A DNA stretch of 64,000 nt from Nitrosospira multiformis (lineage in GTDB: Bacteria; Pseudomonadota; Gammaproteobacteria; Burkholderiales; Nitrosomonadaceae), in contig NZ_FOCT01000003.1 in the NCBI RefSeq assembly GCF_900110185.1, positions 186,001 to 250,000 on the forward strand. Reading direction: 5' to 3'. Positions 26,055-34,955 of the stretch are shown in pieces. The stretch's first letter is position 1. Each line of letters opens with the position of its first letter. The notes under the pieces are model-generated. The model worked only from the letters and a program-made list of their open reading frames with translations. It was not told where the DNA came from and did not search any database. A program made the position numbers and the translations under genes.

Positions 26055-27011
26055 ATGAATATCAGGGAGGTATGGAATCTCGTCAAAGCTTCTTTTTCGT
26101 CGTGGGTGGATGACTATGCGCCGAGCATGGGCGCGGCGTTGGCCTACTATACCCTGTTTTCGATCGCTCCGCTTTTGCTGATCGTTATTTCAACTGCGGG
26201 ACTTGTTTTCGGCGAAGAAGCAGTGCGTGGCGAAATCTTTGGACAATTACGCGACTTGATGGGTGATCAAGGGGCAGCTGCAGTGGAAGGCTTGCTGGCA
26301 AGTGTCAGCGAGCCGGAAAAGGGCGCAGCAGGCGCCGTGGTCGGAACAGTTTTGCTCCTGATTGGTGCAACCACTGTATTTGGTGAGCTGCAGAACGCAT
26401 TCGACCGTATCTGGCGCGCACCCGGCAAAGACAAGAACGGCGGGATATGGGAACTCATCAGGACCAGATTGCTGTCGTTTGGAATAATACTGGGAATAGG
26501 CTTCCTAATGATGGTATCCCTTGTTTTCAATGCCGCTGTATCCGCATTGGGAAAGTGGTGGGGCGGATTTTTCTCAGGGCTTGAAATTCTGGTAACGAGC
26601 TTGAATTTCATATTCAGCTTTGTTTTTACCACCGCTGTTTTCGCGATGCTTTATAAATTTATGCCGAAGGTGAAAATCCAGTGGAAGGACGTGTGGGCGG
26701 GAGCAATTGTTACCGCGTTACTTTTTACCATTGGCAAAACTCTGATCGGGCTCTACATTGGAAAAAGCGCGATCAGTTCCGGATTCGGTGCAGCAGGGTC
26801 GCTGGTTGTCGTGTTGGTATGGGTTTACTACTCGGCCCAGATTTTTTTACTGGGTGCCGAGTTTACCTGGGTATATTCCCATGCTCGGGGATCGCGAAAA
26901 AACCAGGAGATTCCGTCCAAAACCACCTCTACTATCCCATCAGAGGCAGGCAAGGTTGGAGCAATGGAAAGCTCTCTCCCGGAGAACCATCAGGAACGCG
27001 CTTTTCGATAG
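26055..27011 (+). CDS. YihY/BrkB family inner-membrane protein
   Basis: 318 residues with six hydrophobic helices. The family opening (SWVDDYAPSMGAALAYYTLFSIAPLLLIVIS) and the signatures GATTVFGELQNAFDRIW and GSLVVVLVWVYYSAQIFLLGAEFTWVY are clear. The family was once called ribonuclease BN; its actual role is unresolved. The C-terminal 40 residues are variable. The 3' end overlaps the convergent glycosyltransferase gene by 22 bases. Confidence 0.92.
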   Translation: MNIREVWNLVKASFSSWVDDYAPSMGAALAYYTLFSIAPLLLIVISTAGLVFGEEAVRGEIFGQLRDLMGDQGAAAVEGLLASVSEPEKGAAGAVVGTVLLLIGATTVFGELQNAFDRIWRAPGKDKNGGIWELIRTRLLSFGIILGIGFLMMVSLVFNAAVSALGKWWGGFFSGLEILVTSLNFIFSFVFTTAVFAMLYKFMPKVKIQWKDVWAGAIVTALLFTIGKTLIGLYIGKSAISSGFGAAGSLVVVLVWVYYSAQIFLLGAEFTWVYSHARGSRKNQEIPSKTTSTIPSEAGKVGAMESSLPENHQERAFR

Positions 27012-28153
27012 CTTTTTGTCGTATCTGCATCGCTTCCTTTGATACCGCCTTGGGTAAGAGACCGCAATAATTGCGCGGTTTGAGCGACGATATCACTCAG
27101 GTCGAATTTTTCTTCGGCCCGTTTTCGGGCTGCTGCTCCCATCTGAATACGGGTCGAATTGTTCGTCATCAGAGTGAGGACATCATTCGCCAGTCCTTCC
27201 GTATCTCCGGGGCCTTTCAGCAATCCGGTCCCACCTACCTCGACAATATCGACCACGCCCCCGACATTGGTAGCCACCACCGGGAGGCCTGATGCCATCG
27301 CTTCCACGATCACGAGGGGCATGGCTTCGGAATACGAAGTCGACACGACGAGATCAAGGCAGGGATAGATTTTTGTGATGTCTCTCTGCAACCCGACTAT
27401 ATGGATGTGACCCGTCAGGCCATACTCGTCGATTTCATTCTGGAGTTCCCGCCGCATCGGTCCTTCGCCTACCAGTACGAAATGGCAATTCTTCAATTTC
27501 CTTTGTGCTATCCGCGCCACCTGAACAAACACTTCCGGTCCCTTTTCTGGCGAGAGGCGTCCGATGAAGCCTACGAGAGGCGTTTCTGGCGAGATCTTGA
27601 TCAAGGAATGAAGGTAATTGGACTTGGGGGCTGGTTGGAAGACCTTTGTGTCGATTCCATTCGGAATAAAACGTAGTTTTGTGCTCGGTACGCCCAGGGT
27701 CAAAGCATGAAAGTAGGCGGTTTTTGCAACCACGTTGATATGAGTATTCATGAGCTTGTGCACTTCAAAATCGCGCATGCTCAGGTAGCGTCCGTGAATA
27801 GTGGACACAGCCGGCGTGTCGGTCAACCTGCTCAGAATACCTGCAAGCGAATGTGCATTTGGAAGGTGTGCATGAATGACGTCGATCGCATCAGTCCGGA
27901 TTAGGCTGGAGCCCAGCAGGACAGCTTGCCAGTCGGGCTCATCGGTGATGGGGGTGATGTGAACGCTGCAACCGATGTTGCGTAATTGGGATGTGAGTTT
28001 GCCTTCCGCCACACAGAGGCAGGTGACACGAAAAGAGTCTTGCGGGAGCCGCTCGAGCAACCTCAAGACGTAAGTTTCCATTCCACCGACGATGGAGGCC
28101 CCTATGATCTCAAGAAGATTGATAGGTCGTTCGGCGGTTGAAATGATTTTCAC
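26990..28153 (-). CDS. GT4-family glycosyltransferase
   Basis: 387 residues with a GTG start one base after the stop of the upstream gene, so tightly coupled. GT-B fold: N-terminal acceptor domain with GGMETYVLRLLERLP (19-33), and C-terminal nucleotide-sugar domain with VGFIGRLSPEKGPEVF, VGEGPMRRELQ and the E-x7-E signature EAMPLVIVEAMASGLPVVATNVGG. It transfers an activated sugar to an unknown acceptor in the cytoplasm. It is the last gene of a three-gene minus-strand operon. Confidence 0.92.
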   Translation of the reverse strand: MKIISTAERPINLLEIIGASIVGGMETYVLRLLERLPQDSFRVTCLCVAEGKLTSQLRNIGCSVHITPITDEPDWQAVLLGSSLIRTDAIDVIHAHLPNAHSLAGILSRLTDTPAVSTIHGRYLSMRDFEVHKLMNTHINVVAKTAYFHALTLGVPSTKLRFIPNGIDTKVFQPAPKSNYLHSLIKISPETPLVGFIGRLSPEKGPEVFVQVARIAQRKLKNCHFVLVGEGPMRRELQNEIDEYGLTGHIHIVGLQRDITKIYPCLDLVVSTSYSEAMPLVIVEAMASGLPVVATNVGGVVDIVEVGGTGLLKGPGDTEGLANDVLTLMTNNSTRIQMGAAARKRAEEKFDLSDIVAQTAQLLRSLTQGGIKGSDADTTKSYRKARS

Positions 28154-28154
28154 G

Positions 28155-28958
28155 TCAGTTTATCCCCAACCAGGCTGCGGCTGTCCCTCCCATGATCCGG
28201 TCGCGACTGGACTTGTCCACTTCGAGACGTTCCAGCAGCGTCAACACATCATCAATTCGGCTTTTTATCAAATCTGCGCTACAGGGCAAGAACACATCGC
28301 TACCGAATTGCAATAAATCGGGTGTGAGGACGTCGATTGCTTTTCTGAGAACTTCAAGGCGGTAAACAGGGGGCGCCCCAAAGGAAATGTCGAAGCGAAA
28401 CTGGCTGTCATCGGGCGGCACTCCGTTGATGAGGTCTATGAGACCTACCGCATTTGCCTCATCGGACCATGGCCACCCGAGGTGAGCAAGGGTAACGCGC
28501 AAGTCAGGATAATCGCGTATCGCTTCGTAAAAGCTGGGGCGGCAGAAACGCCCCGATTTTCCATCGATGAAAATACCGCTGTGGAACAGAATTGGAATTT
28601 TGAGGCGGTCTGCTGTTTCATAAACATCCCGTGCACATTCGTCATAAGGGTACCATCCGGCTGGCACCATTTTGAGTCCATGGAGTCCCAGTTCATGCGC
28701 ACTGACAAGATCCTGGCACGCACCCTCTAACGAAGGGTTGATTACCGCAAACCCGATCAGCCGATCGGTGTGATGGCCTATCAACCGGGAAAGATACTGG
28801 TTGGCCGATCTTAACGACGCACTGTCGTGCATCGAATACGTGCCGCTCAAAAACGGCGCAAGCACAACAGCCTTGTCCACTTGCGCCTGATCCAATGCCT
28901 GTAGAACGTCATCTACTTTTTCGTCTCCTGAACAATGAATATGAGCGTCTATTATCAT
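28155..28958 (-). CDS. TIM-barrel amidohydrolase (amidohydrolase_2 type)
   Basis: 267 residues. It opens with the metal motif MIIDAHIHCSGDE, has GLKMVPAGWYPYD, a metal His in ILFHSGIF and another in VTLAHLGWP, and a late Asp in FGSDVFLPC, as in the ACMSD/2-pyrone-dicarboxylate hydrolase branch that acts as decarboxylase or hydrolase. It lies six bases after the fusion gene and one base before the GT4 gene, so it is very likely part of the same pathway. Substrate unknown. Confidence 0.85.
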   Translation of the reverse strand: MIIDAHIHCSGDEKVDDVLQALDQAQVDKAVVLAPFLSGTYSMHDSASLRSANQYLSRLIGHHTDRLIGFAVINPSLEGACQDLVSAHELGLHGLKMVPAGWYPYDECARDVYETADRLKIPILFHSGIFIDGKSGRFCRPSFYEAIRDYPDLRVTLAHLGWPWSDEANAVGLIDLINGVPPDDSQFRFDISFGAPPVYRLEVLRKAIDVLTPDLLQFGSDVFLPCSADLIKSRIDDVLTLLERLEVDKSSRDRIMGGTAAAWLGIN

Positions 28959-28964
28959 GCTTGA

Positions 28965-31900
28965 TCACACTGCGGTTTTGTCGGCAATACGTTCTTCGCC
29001 GTCAATGAGTTGACTGATGGCTTCCGCTGCCTTTTTTCCTGCCAGGAAAGCATGATCGGAGTTGTAATATTCCCACTCGCTGTAGCGTCCGGCCAGGATA
29101 ATATCGCGCTCCGAAAGCCATTGCCGGATGGTTTCAACGCTCTGCTTTCTCGCATGGTCATATACCACATAGGCATATGGCATATCGACCAGATTGGCCG
29201 TAATCAATTGATCGTCCTGCGTAAACAAACCCACCTTGATGCAGTCTTCCACGCATCGGTCGATTAACTCCTGGCCGTCGAGTGGGAGAGGTTTGGCCGG
29301 CGAGTAGGATATCTCGCAGGTGAGCCCAAATCCGCCCGGAGGATTGCAGGCAGGGCTTGCATTTCCCTGGAGAAAAACCCGATGGAAGATGGTGTCTTCC
29401 GGATAATAGATCCAGTGCTTGTCTGAAATGTTTTCCCTCCCAATACCCAGGTTGACGCAGCGCACCGAAACGTGGCGCAACGCAGCTGCCGCTTTTTTGA
29501 TTGACGGAGGTGCTTCGTCGCCCATCCTGCGGATCAGCTCGGGTAGCGGCATGGTGCTGACTAGGTGCTGGTACCGGTAGCGCCTTCCATCCGCCAGTGT
29601 AACCAAGTGTTGGTCCGGTGAAATGCGGGCAACATCTGCGTTGACCTCAATGGTGCCTTTGATGTGGGGAACAAAGCCAGACATCATTGCCTGAAATCCC
29701 CCCCGAAGAGGGTAACCAAAGCGCGCATTGGGACCCATCGGTTTGGCAACAGGCCGCAGGGCGCCTTCTATGATTTCCTCCAGATCAGGCAGGGGTACGC
29801 GGCCCCCAAGCCAGGAAGTCTCCATTTCCGTCAGTGGAACTGTCCAAAGCTTCCTGTTGTATGGTATTGCAAAATGTTTGGCGATGCCTGGCCCCCACAC
29901 CCGGTAGATGAAATTTTCGAAGTTTTCCACTTTGCTTCTTTCAACCACGCCTTCGGTGGACCGTACTTTGCCCGACTCCGGCGCAATACTCCCGGTCCCA
30001 TCCGCGCAGCAGTCGGACACGGCGGCAGCGGCGCCATCTGTACCCTGGCAAGTTCCTTCCATTGATTTTGCTTGTGGAGTCTTTAACGCGCCATAACGCG
30101 CTTCCATCGCTCCGACAATGCATTCCTTGATGACATCCGCCGGCAGCCCATAGAGGGCCCCCTGAAATGGATAGCGAGTATGAACACCTTTGCTGTAAAC
30201 CCAGGCTTCACGGTTTTGCCAATGAACGTTATCGCCAAGCAGAATCTTGTAGAGCTGATGAACATAGGGGTCGTTTGAAAACATGATGTGACCGGCATGA
30301 TCAAAGGTGAAACCTTTGTCTTCAATCGAGCGGCACCACCCGCCGACAATCGAATTCTTGTCCAGCAGCAGCGTTTCTTCGTCAAGGTGATAAGCGGCAC
30401 TCAATCCGGTCGGCCCCGCTCCGATAATGACACACTTTCTGTTTTCGACAGGGGCAGGCTCGATGTTCTGATGGATGAGGGACTCAGGTTCCGTGAACCG
30501 GCGTACGCCCCTCGTTGATCCTTCGGTTTGCAAGGCGGCAGTCTGCATGAGCTCATGCATTTTTTCAGCAGTTGTATTCCACGAGGTTGCCGATACCAAT
30601 TTTCGCATTCTCATAATCGTTTGCGTATTATCTTCGGGCGTGGTCAGCAACGCGTTCTCGCAGGCCCGTATGAAAGCCTGCGGGGTATCTGCAATCGACA
30701 CGACTTCCCCATACAGTTCCACTACATCGGCAACGGGTGTGCTGACTATGGGCAATTCGGCAGCCATGTACTCCAGCGTCTTGGTCGGGCTGATGAAGCG
30801 TGTGGATTCGTTCAGTGCAAAAGGCAGCAAACATACGTTCCAGCCAGCCAGAAAATGTGGAAGGGCCTTATAGGGCTGCTGACCTAGGTAGTGGATGTTA
30901 TGCCGCCGCGGCAATGCGCTTCGGCTGATCTTCGCGACGGGCCCAACCAGGACGATCTGCCACTGCGGGTGCGCCTCCGCCAGACGATCGATGAGTTCCA
31001 GGTCAATCCGCTCGTCTATCACGCCATAATAGCCGAGCCGGGGGCCGGGTATGTTCTCGTGAGCCGGATGGCGATTGCTGCGATCTCTTGCTTGTTCAAA
31101 ATGTACGATATCTACACTGCTGGGAAAGCAGTGTACGTTCGGGTGGCGCGACCTCTTTGCCCGGTAGAGACTTGGTCCGCCGGTAAAAACGAGGTCCGCA
31201 GTTCTCAGCAACGCATTTTCCCGTTGAAGCATTTGCTTGGGCGGATTCTTGAAAGAAGCCAGTTCGTCCATGCAATCATAAATAACCAGGGAGGGTTGCA
31301 GTTCCCGCAGCAACGGCAACGCCATTGGAGTATAAAACCAGGCAATGTGTTCTTCTTCCAGAACAATGAATTGCCTCATCAATTTGATCAGATGCGGCAG
31401 TTGTTCGTCATGAAAACCCGATGCGGCGACCGGAGTGTGAGGCTTGACTACGGTAATGTTCGGCAAGGGTTGAGAGTATTCGAGGAAGCTGTCGTGCTGG
31501 TGCAGAATCGGCTCTTCAATGAAAACAATTTTGTAGTTTTCAGCAAGCCGGGAGAGAAGATGTTGGGGGCGTTGATATACAAAGTCCCAGCGCAGATGGG
31601 AAAAAACAATAATTGTCGTCATTGGGACTCCTGGAGTGTTGGGTGGGGTTTGAATTGAAAGGCAATGTGAAAAAAGATTATGAGTCAGTCGTTGAGCATC
31701 TCTTAAGCCAGCGGCATATATCTGCGATAAAACCCGCTGGTATCGTGTTTCTTCTTTTTCCCCCTCGATATTTACTTCCCATAGGCCGCTTTTATGCCAA
31801 TGTTCCGGGTTATCCCAATCTGGCCGATCCACGATGGGGTACAGACAGATTCCATGCAGATCCACCCCAGACTGTTGAGCTATTACCGCGTGCTGCGCCA

Positions 31901-32846
31901 CTTCCTTGATCCACGCACCCCTGCCGCTTCCGACATGGCTGGTTTCCGAGATTAGAAGGGGGCGGTGATAGCGGTGATAAACCTCGTTTAGAAGGTCATA
32001 CAATGGAACCCGGCGGGGGTGATCGAGGTGCCAGAAGAGAGGGAGGCTTGCCTCCCATTTGTCGCCGCTAGATTCCCATTGGTTGCTGTGGTAGTAGTTG
32101 ACCCCGACCAGATCCAGAAAGTGGGGCGCGCCCCCTAGCTCAGGCTCTATGCGTCCGCAGAGCATGTCCCAGGCTTCGAATTGGGATTGCCTGTACATCT
32201 TTGCGTGATCCTCGAGATCAGGCCGGTCATCAGGGGCAACGACGTGTATCAGCGGGTCGCAATGAAGAATGCGAGCGGAAGAATTGATTTTCCAGATTTC
32301 CTCGCAACCTTTCAGCGTTGCTCGCACCAACTGCCGCTTTAACTCCGCTCCGTCGTCACCATGGGGATTGGCGCACATGAAGCGATTTCGCGCAGATACC
32401 CAGCTGGTGAAGGAGATTTCGTTGATCGGCGTGTAAATGGAAACAACGTCGTTGGTCGAAAATGATTCAAGATATTCCACCGTCCGAGAACAAAACAGCG
32501 AAAACCGATCAATGAAATCAGCCGAACAGGGATCGATCTCATCTGGCCAACCGTAATGACATAACGTCCATATGACCTGTAAGCCAAGGTCTCGAGCCGC
32601 ATGCGCACGTAATTCGACAGACGAAAAATCGAAGCGTCCCTCTTTTTCCACTGACCGCCAACCCACGCTTTCACGGACCGTTCCGATTCCGAAATCCCGT
32701 AGTAGCGAATAATCGTGATATGCCAGATCAGCATGCTGCGTGGCGTGATTCATGGATAAAGGTACCCCCTCACCATTGATGTGGTCCGAACCTTCATAGC
32801 CTGCCTGCCAGAAAGAAAGGAATATTTTGTTATTGATAGCGTTCAT
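28965..32846 (-). CDS. Three-part fusion: GH1-like glycosidase + glycosyltransferase + FAD/UGM-like oxidoreductase
   Basis: About 1293 residues in one uninterrupted frame, started at the ATG (a TTG seven codons earlier is possible; neither has a clear ribosome site). Part 1 (1-393) is a family-1-like glycosidase: acid/base candidate Glu143 in TPINEISF, nucleophile candidate Glu301 in LLISETSH. Part 2 (about 409-768) is a GT-B glycosyltransferase: FSHLRWDFVYQRPQHLL at its start and SPTKTLEYMAAELPIVSTP near its end. Part 3 (about 803-1293) is an FAD protein of the UDP-galactopyranose-mutase/protoporphyrinogen-oxidase group: GAGPTG (809-814), GGWCRS, FDHAGHIMFS and FIYRVWGPGIAKHFAIPYNRKLW. Part 3 contains a low-complexity insertion (about 923-972). 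An internal ATG at the start of part 2 has its own AGGAG. Gene order with an amidohydrolase and a GT4 indicates a sugar-modifying pathway. Confidence 0.88.
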   Translation of the reverse strand: MNAINNKIFLSFWQAGYEGSDHINGEGVPLSMNHATQHADLAYHDYSLLRDFGIGTVRESVGWRSVEKEGRFDFSSVELRAHAARDLGLQVIWTLCHYGWPDEIDPCSADFIDRFSLFCSRTVEYLESFSTNDVVSIYTPINEISFTSWVSARNRFMCANPHGDDGAELKRQLVRATLKGCEEIWKINSSARILHCDPLIHVVAPDDRPDLEDHAKMYRQSQFEAWDMLCGRIEPELGGAPHFLDLVGVNYYHSNQWESSGDKWEASLPLFWHLDHPRRVPLYDLLNEVYHRYHRPLLISETSHVGSGRGAWIKEVAQHAVIAQQSGVDLHGICLYPIVDRPDWDNPEHWHKSGLWEVNIEGEKEETRYQRVLSQIYAAGLRDAQRLTHNLFSHCLSIQTPPNTPGVPMTTIIVFSHLRWDFVYQRPQHLLSRLAENYKIVFIEEPILHQHDSFLEYSQPLPNITVVKPHTPVAASGFHDEQLPHLIKLMRQFIVLEEEHIAWFYTPMALPLLRELQPSLVIYDCMDELASFKNPPKQMLQRENALLRTADLVFTGGPSLYRAKRSRHPNVHCFPSSVDIVHFEQARDRSNRHPAHENIPGPRLGYYGVIDERIDLELIDRLAEAHPQWQIVLVGPVAKISRSALPRRHNIHYLGQQPYKALPHFLAGWNVCLLPFALNESTRFISPTKTLEYMAAELPIVSTPVADVVELYGEVVSIADTPQAFIRACENALLTTPEDNTQTIMRMRKLVSATSWNTTAEKMHELMQTAALQTEGSTRGVRRFTEPESLIHQNIEPAPVENRKCVIIGAGPTGLSAAYHLDEETLLLDKNSIVGGWCRSIEDKGFTFDHAGHIMFSNDPYVHQLYKILLGDNVHWQNREAWVYSKGVHTRYPFQGALYGLPADVIKECIVGAMEARYGALKTPQAKSMEGTCQGTDGAAAAVSDCCADGTGSIAPESGKVRSTEGVVERSKVENFENFIYRVWGPGIAKHFAIPYNRKLWTVPLTEMETSWLGGRVPLPDLEEIIEGALRPVAKPMGPNARFGYPLRGGFQAMMSGFVPHIKGTIEVNADVARISPDQHLVTLADGRRYRYQHLVSTMPLPELIRRMGDEAPPSIKKAAAALRHVSVRCVNLGIGRENISDKHWIYYPEDTIFHRVFLQGNASPACNPPGGFGLTCEISYSPAKPLPLDGQELIDRCVEDCIKVGLFTQDDQLITANLVDMPYAYVVYDHARKQSVETIRQWLSERDIILAGRYSEWEYYNSDHAFLAGKKAAEAISQLIDGEERIADKTAV

Positions 32847-33139
32847 CGAACAATGGGTCTGGAGCAAACTGTCGGGAGGCAGCGCGAACCGATAATGATG
32901 CTTTTCGCATTCTTGTTACTCGGCCAGCACAGGTGATTGTCGCTATGATCGGGGTTTTTAGGGCAAGCTACTGTGCGATAACGAACAGTTCGTGCGCTAC
33001 TCGTACAACATCTTCGGTTCTATTGTGAGATCATCTACCACTTGCGACTACTCAGGGCAAACGGACAGGAAGGGCTCGACGAATGGAAGACGAAAGCTCA
33101 AGACGGGAGCTTGGGGATTCTTCGACGTGTGTGGGGGTG

Positions 33140-34300
33140 TTAGGGCGTCAGGACAACCTTGCGGCAGTCGTCTTCCTTTTTTTCGAAGATTTTATATGCG
33201 GTAGCTGCTTCAGCAAGGGACATCCGGTGACTGATGATGACATTCGGTTGCAGCTTTCCGGATTCGATATGTTCCAGCAGTTCGGGAAGGAAGCGCTGGA
33301 CATGAGTTTGCCCCATTCTGAAGGTAAGGCCTTTCTCGAAAGCATCACCGAAAAGGAAGGCATGGATAAAACCCGCATACACTCCTGGCACGCTGATCGT
33401 GCCACCGCGCCTTACTGCTGCGATGCATTGGCGCAAGGCTACGCCGCTACTGCCTTCCAGTTTCAGGTTGGTCATGACAGTCTCGAGTGCGCTGCCTTTG
33501 GCTTCGAATCCTATTGCATCGATGGCCGCATCGACACCTCTGTAAGAAGTTTTTTCGACAATGACCTCGGCAGGATCGACTTCATCAAAATTGATGGGAA
33601 GTATGTCATACGTTTGGCGGGCGAATTCGAGTCGATACGGATGATGGTCGACCATGAAAATCATTTCTGCTCCAAGAAGCCGCGCGCAAGCCGCCGACAT
33701 CAATCCCACCGGGCCGGCGCCAAAAATCACAACGCTGGAACCTGGGCCTATCTCTGCATTCAGTACAGCCTGGTAACCGGTAGGCAAAATATCACTCAGA
33801 AACAGGACTTTCTCATCCGGAAGCGTTTCGGGGATCTTGATGGGGCCCACGTTTGCCTTCGGCACTCGTACATATTCAGCCTGGCCGCCCGGCACCCCCC
33901 CATACAGATGCGTATAGCCAAAAAACGCTGCGCCTGAACGCACGTTTTTTTTATTCACGATTGCGCCACGATCCGGGTTGGTCGTTTCACAAGCGGCATA
34001 CAATTGCCTCTCGCAGAAGAAGCATTGTCCGCAGGCGATGACGAAAGGGACCACCACCCGGTCGCCTTTTTGCAACGCTGTAACCCCCGAGCCCGCATCG
34101 ACGACTGTTCCCATAAACTCATGACCGAGTATGTCGCCATTCTTGAGTTCGGGCATTTTGCCCCGATACAGGTGCAAGTCCGAGCCACAGATCGCAGTAG
34201 CGGTAATTTTTAGAACAATATCGTCCGGTTCCTGAAGTATCGGGTCGGGTACGGTATCCACGCGAACGTCGTAGCTTCCATGATAAGTGACTGCGTGCAT
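33140..34300 (-). CDS. Zinc-dependent alcohol dehydrogenase
   Basis: 386 residues of the medium-chain dehydrogenase family. The catalytic-zinc region ([26 protein letters not shown]) and a structural-zinc-like cysteine cluster ([16 protein letters not shown]) are both present, and the cofactor site is [22 protein letters not shown]. It matches the glutathione-independent formaldehyde/threonine dehydrogenase-like branch common beside sugar-metabolism genes. It lies about 290 bases upstream of the fusion gene on the same strand, so shared regulation is plausible but not shown. Confidence 0.92.
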   Translation of the reverse strand: MHAVTYHGSYDVRVDTVPDPILQEPDDIVLKITATAICGSDLHLYRGKMPELKNGDILGHEFMGTVVDAGSGVTALQKGDRVVVPFVIACGQCFFCERQLYAACETTNPDRGAIVNKKNVRSGAAFFGYTHLYGGVPGGQAEYVRVPKANVGPIKIPETLPDEKVLFLSDILPTGYQAVLNAEIGPGSSVVIFGAGPVGLMSAACARLLGAEMIFMVDHHPYRLEFARQTYDILPINFDEVDPAEVIVEKTSYRGVDAAIDAIGFEAKGSALETVMTNLKLEGSSGVALRQCIAAVRRGGTISVPGVYAGFIHAFLFGDAFEKGLTFRMGQTHVQRFLPELLEHIESGKLQPNVIISHRMSLAEAATAYKIFEKKEDDCRKVVLTP

Positions 34301-34401
34301 TGGCTTCTCCTTTGAAGGGCGAGTGGCGGTGTACCGGACGTGCGAGACAGCGTTGGCTCGAGGACGCTAATCCTCGAGTCAGATTTACCTCGCTATTTCG
34401 G

Positions 34402-34848
34402 CTAAGGGGAACTTTGCGGTATCCTGCTAGCTTCTTCCGGACTTATTATTCCGTTTCGATCCAGGTCCGCCCCTTCCCGATTTGCGCGATTGAGTCTTTC
34501 CTTCATCGGGTCGCGTCCGCTCATCAAGCCGCTCGGTGGAGGACCGGACTGAACCGGACCGACCTGTCCGGGGGCGAGCGGTGGCGGCGTGGAATCGTTT
34601 TGCCTCATCGAGGGTTTCGGCGGCATAGTAGGTGGGGGAGGGGGCTGCCCGATAATGTAGCGGCCCCCCTGGGTGTAGTCGCCCCCTTGGGGGTAGCCGC
34701 CTCCTTGGGGGTAGCCGCCCTGGCTAGGGGGTTGCCCTACGATGGAACCTCCCGGCCCCGGCGCAGTCTGCGCATGAATTGCCACTGGCGCAAGGAAAAC
34801 CGTGCCCGCCAGAAGCAAGGATTGAGCCGCAAATTTTGAAGGCTTCAT
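34402..34848 (-). CDS. Exported Pro/Gly-rich protein with an EF-hand loop
   Basis: 148 residues from the second ATG (four codons after another), which heads a signal peptide cleaved near IHA-QT. The middle is low complexity: GGYPQGGGYPQGGDYTQGG repeats, then PPPPPTMPPKP. Near the C-terminus DLDRNGIISPEE is a canonical 12-residue EF-hand calcium loop (D1, D3, N5, G6, I8, E12), but only one is seen. Function unknown; probably a periplasmic or surface calcium-responsive protein. Confidence 0.7.
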   Translation of the reverse strand: MKPSKFAAQSLLLAGTVFLAPVAIHAQTAPGPGGSIVGQPPSQGGYPQGGGYPQGGDYTQGGRYIIGQPPPPPTMPPKPSMRQNDSTPPPLAPGQVGPVQSGPPPSGLMSGRDPMKERLNRANREGADLDRNGIISPEEASRIPQSSP

Positions 34849-34955
34849 GGCTGCTCTCATAATGGTTTTAGAAAATAAACGACCGATCGAAAACAGGATT
34901 CTATTTGGGGAAGATATGATTTTCAGTGCGGAATCGCACTAACAGCACGAGAGAA

